From Prorocentrum cordatum (Eukaryota; Sar; Dinophyceae; Prorocentrales; Prorocentraceae): a DNA stretch of 32,500 nt. The stretch spans positions 443,009 through 475,508 of the forward strand of contig CAUYUJ010016482.1 of assembly GCA_963575745.1 (NCBI GenBank), in the 5' to 3' direction. A model generated the notes under the pieces. The model worked only from the letters and a program-made list of their open reading frames with translations, ran no database searches and had not been told where the DNA came from. The position numbers and the translations under genes were made by a program. Positions 26,185 to 32,500 of this stretch are shown here, one piece after another. Each line of letters begins with the position of its first letter. The stretch's first letter is position 1.

Positions 26185-26337
26185 GGCCTGCGCCCAAAGC
26201 GAGCCCCGCTGGTCGCAGGGGCGGTGGAGCGACGAGGGGCGCGGAGGCCTCGTGAAGCTGTTCGCGCCGCCGGACGGAGGGGCGCTGCAGCGCTCCACCG
26301 CGCTGGGCGTGACCAGGCTCGTCCGCGCGCAAGGGGG
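26185..26337 (+). CDS. Candidate internal exon, unknown product
   Basis: After the TCC tract and TTCCTCTTGGTGAG, the frame through 26186 runs CAQSEPRWSQGRWSDEG, RGGLVKLFAPPDGGALQRS and TALGVTRLVRAQG: about 50 residues of ordinary composition. Around nine in ten codons end in G or C, and the bias is sharply phased. The 3' edge is ambiguous, with a GT at 26338-26339. It is one of the two best coding candidates here. I do not recognise a family; the WSDEGRGGLVKLF stretch would be the most useful query. Whether the giant TCC run really serves as pyrimidine tract is inference. Confidence 0.42.
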
Positions 26338-26409
26338 GTCAGGTTTAACTCGGGCATGTCCCTCGACAGGAGGGAACTTAAAACATAGGCACACATCTTC
26401 AGTTAATAG

Positions 26410-26905
26410 TTGAAACTCATTGTTAGTATGTCTATTCGTATTATCATTCTTATTATTGTTGATATCATTATTGTTGCTTGTATGTGTCTTATTGGTAGCA
26501 TCGGCATTCTGATTATTAGCTTTATAACCGTTGGTATGGCTATTAGTAGTGAGTGCGATTTATGTCGTATTAACAATTTATTGTTATTATTATTATCATG
26601 TATTATTCGACGCATCGTCATCACTATTTTTATTATTAGCCGCATCACTATTATTATTATGAGTATTATCATTTTCAGTGACACTATCATTCATTTAGGA
26701 TCCATCGTGTGTTTAGTATTCGCATCACCATCACCATCATCAACAGTATTCTGATTGTTATTACCAATAGTATGGGTACTTGTTGTTATTAGCGTTATTA
26801 TTATTAGGCTTATTACCATGTTCATCATACTAATGGTCACGATGTTTAAGTTTATCATTATTGTTCTCGTTATTATTCTTATCATTGGTCTTATTCGTAT
26901 TACTG
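26410..26905. repeat. ATT/ATC imperfect trinucleotide tract
   Basis: TTATTATT, ATCATTATT, GTTATTAT and similar triplets for ~500 bases, with clear A+T enrichment. The Ile-rich 114-codon frame and its minus-strand twin are explained by the repeat, and membrane-protein readings should be disregarded. Confidence 0.88.
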
Positions 26906-26914
26906 TTCCTAGGG

Positions 26915-27265
26915 AGCCGCATGCGAAGCCTGCCATTGGGGCCTTCGATGGAGCTCGTTAGGGGGCCACGAAACGTGTGAGGGGTGTGCCGGAATGGGGG
27001 TGGAACCGCATGCGAACCCTGCCACTGGGGCTTTCGATGGAGCTCCCCATGGGGCCACGAAGCGTGTGAAGGGTGTGCCGAAATGGGGAATGGAACCGCG
27101 TGCGAACCCTGCCACTGGGGCCTTCGGTGGAGCTCCCTATGGGGCCACGGAGCGTGTGAGGGGTGTGCCGAAATTGGGGTGGAACCGCATGCGAACGCTG
27201 CCACTGGGGCCTTCGGTGGAGCTCCCTATGGAGCCACGGAACGTGTGAGGGGTGTGCCACAGTGG
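26915..27265 (-). repeat. Satellite C, array 2 (89-bp family, four copies, inverted)
   Basis: GGGGCCACGAA.CGTGTGA recurs near 26961, 27051, 27139 and 27230. The units are the reverse complement of those at 20036 and 28395 (GCTCCCTATGGGGCCACG, CACTGGGGCCTTCGGTGGAG, GGGTGTGCCGAAATGGGG). Confidence 0.93.
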
Positions 27266-27269
27266 GGGG

Positions 27270-27375
27270 GATGATGGGAGGAGGGAGGGAGGAGGGCAAG
27301 GAGGAAGGAAGGAACGCGGGGCGCTGTCTCTTCAGAACGACGACCCAACACCACAGGATGGTTGGGCCAAGCAAA
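27270..27375 (-). repeat. Satellite C leader module, copy 1 (minus)
   Basis: On the minus strand: CCCAACCATCCTGTGGTGTT, GGGTCGTCGTT, GAAGAGAC.GCGCCCCGCG, TTCC and a CCTCC-rich run that leads into satellite C. The same order occurs at 28265-28378 before array 3. CCCAAC...GTTGGG can pair as a small hairpin. Confidence 0.85.
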
Positions 27376-28255
27376 ACACCTCGGATGACTGGGGGGGCGG
27401 GGGAGGGCGTTTTCGCCGGTTCTTGATGGAGGTCTCTGTCGGCCTTTCGTTTTTTCTGCGCCCTGGGATGCTCTGCAGCATATACTCTTCGCCAGGAGCG
27501 TTCCAGGGCTGCCCGAATCGTCCCGAACGGTCCCTGGAGGCACAGTTGATGACCCGAAGGCCACAAGACGTCAAAGGAGGGGGTGAGGATTGCAGTGGGG
27601 GGCCCATGCCAAGAAACACCCTGCTTGCCTCCGGGGTGCCCTGGGTTTCTTTGGTTTCGATGGCTTTGCCATGGAAAGCGTGACGTTCCCACACCAAAAG
27701 TCAATGGTCGCCCTGAGGTCTCAGGGTTGGGTTTCTTGTGGAAGGTTTCTTGTGGACTGGCCTCCACTGAAGGGGTGTGTGGATGTCATGGCCGGGGTGA
27801 CGACTCGTATCCGCTTCGACTGCCTCCTCTCGGAGCCTTGGACTGCCAGTACCGCGAGTGAGGTGCTACATGCTCCGAGCGCTTCGCCTTTCTCCGCGGC
27901 CGTTCTCCATCTGTTCCATTTGTGCAGGTGAGCAATCGGCTTCACTGCATCCTGGTTGTGGTCCCACGTCGCCGCTGACAAACACAGTTGTCTCGTCCCC
28001 TCCTCTCCTCTTACGCCTCCTCCGGTCATGCCTTTTCCCGTTGTTTCATCATTCGGTTTCTTTGCCGTGCTCTCTGTCATTCATCCTCCTCGTCCTCCGT
28101 TCATCCTCAGCATGTCATCCACTCTTTCTTGTTGTGTTTTTCACTCCTCCCCACCTTCAAGTCATCTCTCCCGGTCCGCCTCTTCGGGAAACGATCCCCA
28201 TATGTTCCTGGCCTTACTCGTCTGACTTGCACGCTTGGCGTTGATGCTTCCGCCT
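27376..28255. other. No gene established
   Basis: Lower-repeat region between the two inverted satellite C arrays. A minus-strand frame (27767 down to the satellite) and plus-strand frames at 27583-27931 both look partly protein-like, but I see no boundaries. GGTTTCTTGTGGA is doubled at 27727-27755. A possible acceptor-like CATTTGTGCAG occurs at 27917-27927. Confidence 0.4.
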
Positions 28256-28264
28256 GCCGTTTTT

Positions 28265-28378
28265 TCCCAACCATCCTGTGGTGTTGGGTCCTCGTTTTGA
28301 AGAGACGTCGCCCCGCGTTCCTTCTCCTCCTCTCCTCCTCTCCTCTCCTCCTCCCCCTCCTCCCCCCTCCTCGCTGCG
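28265..28378 (+). repeat. Satellite C leader module, copy 2 (plus)
   Basis: CCCAACCATCCTGTGGTGTT, GGGTCCTCGTTTTGAAGAGA, CGCCCCGCGTTCCTTC and a TCC tract, then satellite C. Mirror of 27270-27375. Confidence 0.85.
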
Positions 28379-28394
28379 TTTCACCAACCCAGTA

Positions 28395-29755
28395 CAGCGT
28401 TTCGTGGCCCCATAGGGAGCTCCACCGAAGGCTCCAGTGGCTGCGTTCGCATGGCGGCCCCGCCCCTTTTCGGCACACCCCTCACGAGGATCGTGGCCCC
28501 ATAGGGAGCTCCACCGAAGGCCCCAGTGGCAGCGTTCGCATGGCAGCCCCGCCCCATTGCGGCACACCCCTCACGAGGATCGTGGCCGCATAGGGAGCTC
28601 CACCGAAGGCGCCAGTGGCAGCGTTCGCATGGCGGCCCCGCCCCATGTCGGCACACCCCTCACGAGGATCGTGGCCCCATAGGGAGCTCCACAGAAGGCC
28701 CCAGTGGCAGCGTCCGCATGGCGGCCCCGCCCCATTTCGGCACACCCCTCACGAGGATCGTGGCCCCATAGGGAGCTCCACCGAAGGCGCCAGTGGCAGC
28801 GTTCGCATGGCGGCCCCGCCCCATTTTGGCGCACTCCTCACGAGGATCGTGGCCCCATAGGGAGCTCCACCGAAGGCCCCAGTGGCAGCGTTCGCATGGC
28901 GGCCACGCCCCATTTTGGCGCACCCCTCACACGGCTCGTGGCCCCATGGGAGCTTCAGCAAAGGCCCCAGTGGCAGCGTTCGCATGGCGGCCTCGGGCCA
29001 TTTCGGCACACCTCTCACGAGGATCGTGGCCCCATAGGAGCTCCACCGAAGGCCCCAGTGGCAGCGTTCGCATGGCGGCCACGCCCCACTGCGGCACACC
29101 CCTCACACGGTTCGCGGCCCCATAGGGAGCTCCAACGAAGGCCCCAGTGGCAGCATTCGCATGGCGGCCCCGCCCCATTTCGGCACACCCCTCACGAGGT
29201 TCGTGGCCCCGTAGGGAGCTCCACCGAAGGCCCCAGTGGCAGCGTTCGCATGGCGGCCCCGCCCCATTGCGGCACACCCCTCACGAGGATCGTGGCCGCA
29301 TAGGGAGCTCCACCGAAGGCTCCAGTGGCAGCGTTCGCATGGCGGCCCCGCACCATTTCGGCACACCCCTCACGAGGATCGTGGACCCATAGGGAGCTCC
29401 ACCGAAGGCCCCAGTGGCAGCGTTCGCATGGCGGCCCCGCCCCATTGCGGCACACCCCTCACGAGGATCGTGGCCCCATAGGGAGCTCCACCGAAGGCCC
29501 CAGTGGCAGCGTTCGCATGGCGGCCCCGCCCCATTGCGGCACACCCCTCACGAGGATCGTGACCCCATAGGGAGTTCCACCGAAGGCGCCAGTGGCAGCG
29601 TTCGCATGGCGGCCCCGCCCCATTTTGGCGCACTCCTCACGAGGATCGTGGCCCCATAAGGGAGCTCCACCGAAGGCGCCAGTGGCAGCGTTCGCATGGC
29701 GGCTTCGGGCCATTTCGGCACACCCCTCAGGTGGATCGTGGCCCCATAGTTGTGC
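28395..29755 (+). repeat. Satellite C, array 3 (89-bp unit, about 15 homogeneous copies)
   Basis: GCGTTCGCATGGCGGCC recurs exactly every 89 bases through most of the array (for example 28442, 28531, 28620, 28709, 28798), with a single one-base contraction near 28950-29030. The unit is CGTGGCCCCATAGGGAGCTC, CACCGAAGGCCCCAGTGGCA, GCGTTCGCATGGCGGCCCCG, CCCCATTTCGGCACACCCCT, CACGAGGAT. Because 89 is not a multiple of 3, each frame closes after three units, which explains the ladder of 81-87-codon frames on both strands. Confidence 0.97.
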
Positions 29756-29949
29756 TGCTTCAACAACCGCGCCTGGGCGTCGTACTCCGCCTTGTCGACG
29801 TGCAACGCCACCTCCTCCATGGCTCTCAAGGCCCTCTCCTGCTTCTGCTCCTCGGTGAGAGGGACGCCGTCCTTGCCGTCGTCGGCGCCCGCGCAGACGG
29901 CCACGGCGGGAAGCCGTGGCCACACAGGGAGCGCGGGCGAAGATGGTAC
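29755..29949 (-). CDS. Candidate exon: acidic helical segment, unknown product
   Basis: On the minus strand, after CTATTGTGAG (AG at plus 29950-29951), one frame runs LPAVAVCAGADDGKDG, VPLTEEQKQERALRAMEEV and ALHVDKAEYDAQARLLKQHN. The stretch is charged and strongly helix-forming, has near-complete G/C third positions, and looks like real protein more than anything else in the window. It ends where satellite C begins. A donor is not obvious; CCCAG/GCGCGG at about 29784 would be a GC donor. A GTG or upstream residues could precede. No family is recognised; a coiled-coil or calcium-binding flank is possible but not shown. Confidence 0.45.
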
Positions 29950-30282
29950 TCACAATAGCGGTATTCACAACTGCATATGGTTGGGTCCTTTGTCGGGCTA
30001 ATTTATGTTTCTCTGAACTGGTTCTTTTGCATCATGTGCATGATGCAATTCCTAGGAGGTTCAATTCGGCATCGGCACATGAATCTCCGTGGTCGAGTCG
30101 AAAACAGGCTTAACCGGGTATTACCTCATGCAATCCGGTTCCATCCCACTCAGTCCTGGGCCTAATCCGGCCCAGTCCAACTTAATGGTCTCTTCTATGT
30201 GATTCAGTAGCCTGCAATCGTTCTCATTATTACTAAGACATTCCAGGAATTGTTTCTTTTTGTTTTGCCTTCCATGCTCGAG

Positions 30283-30371
30283 GGGGCAAACGCGAGGCAG
30301 TTCTTCCTTCACGTCGCCAGCGGGTCCCTGCATGAGCAGAACGACCGGCTGTTCGAGGCGTTCCAGAGCAG
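30283..30371 (+). CDS. Candidate internal exon (89 bases), unknown product
   Basis: The pyrimidine-rich GTTTCTTTTTGTTTTGCC precedes CTCGAG (AG at 30281-30282), and the island ends AGAGCAG/GTATTGG, a standard donor. Its frame reads GANARQFFLHVASGSLHEQ and NDRLFEAFQSR, with mostly G or C third positions while the flanks are A+T-richer. The composition change at both edges supports an exon. No family is recognised. It is on the strand opposite to the 29755-29949 candidate, so the two cannot belong to one transcript. Confidence 0.42.
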
Positions 30372-30740
30372 GTATTGGAAGCCGCTGGGAAGCACTTTGG
30401 AGGGTTCCCGGTTCTCCGCCGTATTTCGAATTAGCGTGGCATGTACATGTATTTTAGGATATCCATCGCCTGGAGGATCTTACGAGCCTGGACCATATCC
30501 CTACACATACGCTGGACATTGCCTTATCTCGATGCTTATCGTATGTATTCCCTCAGTTTCTGAGGGCGCATCCCTAAAGATTGCCATCGCCTTTTGGAGT
30601 GTCAATCCCAGGGATAGGGATAAGTTCGCGGCTGGTTGGATCGATCCTCGGGGACCTGGGAAAGCTGTGGACATGGATTAGAATTCTTCCTTTCGCGATG
30701 CGGATCTGTGGATCCGTGGTGCACAGGGGTCCATGCTCGT
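30372..30740. other. No gene seen
   Basis: Intron-like sequence of moderate GC with many GT and AG dinucleotides. The open plus frame continuing from the exon candidate loses codon bias at once. Confidence 0.4.
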
Positions 30741-30746
30741 GTCTGT

Positions 30747-30943
30747 GGCCATGCGTTTCCGCGCGCGCGACATATGATGCAGCATGCACGAGGGCTCCGT
30801 TCAGAATCCTCCCACCCGACCTGTCCCCCACCACCGGGTAGCGACTGTTACCCGGGAGAGAGAAAAACACACATGGCCACGTGGGCCATGCGTGTCCGCG
30901 CGCGCGAAATATGATACAGCTTGCACGAGGGCTCAGCTCAGAA
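30747..30943 (+). repeat. Direct repeat pair, ~62 bp each, 134 bp apart
   Basis: GGCCATGCGT.TCCGCGCGCG, ATATGAT.CAGC and TGCACGAGGGCTC occur at 30750-30808 and 30884-30943. The interval contains GGGTAGCGACTGTTACCC, an inverted repeat. Confidence 0.82.
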
Positions 30944-31305
30944 CTGAGCTAGTTTTGGAGAGATACCCTGATCGGCGTCGCCCCAACATACTAATACTAT
31001 GGGTGCATCGCCCACCCCCCCCTCCGCGCACCGTTGTATATGCGTCGTTGCGGGCGCTGTCTGGCCACACCGCTCGGGAAATGATCCATTATAAGATGGG
31101 TCTACTATATGTTTGGGTCGGATGCGCGCCTCCATGGCGAAAGTATAGTACTAGTCTCTATGCGTCCCTCTTTCTGTCTTTCGGGTCTGGTCCCTCCGCC
31201 CTGGAGTGCACCCCGTGATTGGGGTGTCTCTCCATGGGGCCCTGGGCCTTTCGCGACGAGGTTCGTGCTCTCCCACGATCCTGTGTCGGCGGTGAGCCAG
31301 GGTGC
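30944..31305. other. No gene seen
   Basis: Begins with CTCAGCTCAGAACTGAGC, a small hairpin (30930-30948). Mixed sequence follows, without a supported exon. Confidence 0.4.
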
Positions 31306-31308
31306 TTC

Positions 31309-31403
31309 CTCCTTTCCTCCTCATCCTCCTCCACCACCATCTCCTCCTCCTTTTCCTCCTCTTCCTCCTCCACCTCCTCCTCCTCCTCCTCCTCCTCGTC
31401 TAC
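31309..31403. repeat. TCC tract
   Basis: TCC/CTC units with TTTTCC and CACCACC interruptions, directly before repeat R4. Confidence 0.9.
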
Positions 31404-31565
31404 TCGGCGGCGAGCTTGGGGGCAATTGAGAAGGTGCGGGCCTTTTCCGAAGGCTCGGAAGTTTTCTGGCCTTCTGAGACGTTTTCTAAGCCTTCCGCGA
31501 AGACACATCACATTTTTCTCAGAAGGCGCGAGGGCTTCTGAGAAGCCCCGCTGTCTTCGGAGGAG
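31398..31565 (+). repeat. Dispersed repeat R4, copy 2
   Basis: CGGCGGCGAGC, TGCGGGCCTTTTCCGAAGGC, CGGAAGTTTTCTGGCC, CGCGAAGACACATCACA, AGAAGGCGCGAGGGCTTCTG and AGAAGCCCCG align with 3668-3835. Confidence 0.8.
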
Positions 31566-31689
31566 GCCTGATCATTTTCGTTCCCCCACCTCTCGCTCGC
31601 CGCCAACTGTGGCCAAAGTTCGACTGTATCTGATGCAGGCATACGGTAGCGGTGCAGGGAAGGAGGGCGTGGCCAAGACTTCTTTTGTT

Positions 31690-31890
31690 TGTGTCCGCTG
31701 GCGTGCTGGTGTGTGTGTGTGTGAACTCCTTCAGCCGAGTCCTTGTCCGTGTCCGCTGGCTCGCTGGCGTGTTTGGGGGGGGTCGTCGTGAACTCCTTCA
31801 CCCGTGTCCTGGTGTGTGTGTGTGTGTCCTTTCAGTGTGTGTGTGTGGGTTTGACAGGTTTGTTTGTGTCCGCTGGCGTGTGTGGGGCAG
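31690..31890. repeat. GTGT-rich imperfect repeat
   Basis: GTGTCCGCTGGC occurs four times (about 31691, 31750, 31867 and a variant), with (GT)n runs and GTGAACTCCTTCA twice. The following exon-like sequence partly resembles this unit. Confidence 0.8.
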
Positions 31891-31965
31891 GAGCGGCTCA
31901 TGGTGGTCGTCAACTCGTATTTCAACTTCCTGAAGTTGCGGCAGCGCCTCCGCTGGCAAACATCC
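31891..31965 (+). CDS. Weak candidate exon, unknown product
   Basis: After GTGTGGGGCAG (ending 31890) the frame reads ERLMVVVNSYFNFLKLR and QRLRWQTS, with G or C in nearly all third positions, up to a GT at 31966. Against it, TGGTGGTCGTCAACTCG resembles GGTCGTCGTGAACTCC in the repeat just upstream, so this may be a diverged repeat unit rather than an exon. Alternatively, the repeat could be a duplicated exon edge. No family is recognised. Confidence 0.25.
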
Positions 31966-32033
31966 GTCGTCCGGTTCTGTTGGTCTGCGCGTTCGTCGCC
32001 AGGAGGGACACGGGTCCTGAGGGAAATGGGTTC

Positions 32034-32113
32034 TGAGGCTTTTCGCTGTTTTCGGGCTCTCGGGGCCCTCCACGGGCCCCGGCAGCGTTAGAAGACGACT
32101 CAGGATGAAGATC
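32034..32113 (+). repeat. Dispersed repeat R7, partial copy
   Basis: TCTGAGGCTTTTCG, CTCTCGGGGCCCTCCACGGG, CCCCGGCAG and GACTCAGGATGAAGATC follow the family order; the tail matches 8719-8735. Confidence 0.65.
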
Positions 32114-32500
32114 TCGTACTGGGGGAAGGCCTCAGGGTCCAGGACCCGTTTCCTTCAGCACCCGTTTCCTTCATCTGAATGGTTTGTGTATTCGGTTGTT
32201 TTTTTCATTCGGTTGTTCTTCTTTTGGAGGGAGGCAGTCGAGACAGCAGCGGTCGTCCCTTTCGTTTTTCGTTTGTTTTGTTTTGGAATTGTAAAGGGCT
32301 TCCAGTCGCCACGGCTGGGTCTGCCTCAAGCAACTGCTCAGGAGGAACACAGGAAGGGTCCCGTGACGGGTTTTGAGCAGACATGGGTCAGGCGGGAGAG
32401 CCGCCGTTGTTTCAATCGGCCTTTCTCCGATTCTTCCTTTCCCCACTTGCAGTATCGCCTTCTGCCACCTCTTGCTGCTGCTCCTACTTGTCGTCGTCCT
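32114..32500. other. No gene seen
   Basis: Moderate-GC sequence. CACCCGTTTCCTTCA-like units are doubled at 32144-32174, and TTCGGTTGTTTTTTTCATTCGG is an imperfect doublet (32191-32215, shown here trimmed). The window ends in CTGCTGCTCC sequence. No supported exon. Confidence 0.4.

Noticed and set aside
26410-26754. Ile-rich frame resembling a membrane protein, with a twin on the other strand
   Set aside because: The ATT/ATC trinucleotide tract accounts for the hydrophobic residues in both strands.
28395-29755. Possible CRISPR array or repeat-protein gene
   Set aside because: The 89-bp units are contiguous with no unique spacers, and the period is not a multiple of three, so it is a satellite.
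31891-31965. Treating the ERLMVVVNSYFNFLKLR island as a firm exon
   Set aside because: Part of it resembles the GT-rich repeat directly upstream, so it is listed only with low confidence.
1-32500. rRNA, tRNA, spliced-leader RNA, telomere repeats, bacterial promoters or ribosome-binding sites
   Set aside because: I looked for recognisable cores of these on both strands and saw none. A covariance-model scan would be the proper test, particularly for tRNAs.

Overview
The window looks like repeat-dominated nuclear DNA of a GC-rich eukaryote, most likely a dinoflagellate. The reasons are the very GC-rich composition, the density of GGA/TCC and GAT/ATC tracts, the lack of any intact long gene, short scattered exon-like islands with high third-position GC next to AG acceptors, and a decayed reverse transcriptase/RNase H retroelement of a type common in dinoflagellate genomes. 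The organism call is an inference; I found no rRNA, tRNA or spliced-leader sequence that would settle it. Nearly all long open frames here are by-products of GC-rich tandem repeats, which lack stops on both strands.

Layout. 1-1965: about 18 copies of a ~103-bp C-rich satellite, running into a GAT/GGA tract (to 2540) and a degenerate CTTGG-type repeat (2600-3200). 3200-9280: a mosaic of dispersed repeats that recur elsewhere in the window, including a 198-bp palindromic element (5019-5216) flanked by a 9-bp duplication, one arm of an inverted duplication (5660-6545), and a GGATTC array (7714-7920). 9280-12150: a small hairpin element, a ~500-bp nearly pure purine tract, a strand-switching AAC/GAT tract, a candidate exon before a CCT tract, and a second palindromic element (11603-11796). 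13720-14715: the other arm of the inverted duplication. 14720-18075: a retroelement remnant (RT, zinc knuckle, RNase H, C-terminal Cys motif) with stops and frame shifts.

18320-20545: a chain of arrays made of a ~58-bp satellite with two nested palindromes, an ATC tract and an 89-bp satellite. 21050-21790: a TATG-rich low-complexity island. 22000-25190: dispersed repeats, a GTC tract, a candidate exon, a TCC tract and a ~155-170-bp satellite. 25340-26340: two candidate exons. 26410-29755: an ATT tract, then two more arrays of the 89-bp satellite in opposite orientation that share a ~60-bp leader. 29755-32500: three further candidate exons and more dispersed repeat copies.

No operon or co-working gene set can be defined. 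The candidate exons lie on both strands and cannot be joined from this window alone. The substance here is repeat biology: at least three palindromic non-autonomous elements, four satellite families, one retroelement remnant, and about seven dispersed repeat families with two or more copies inside 32.5 kb.
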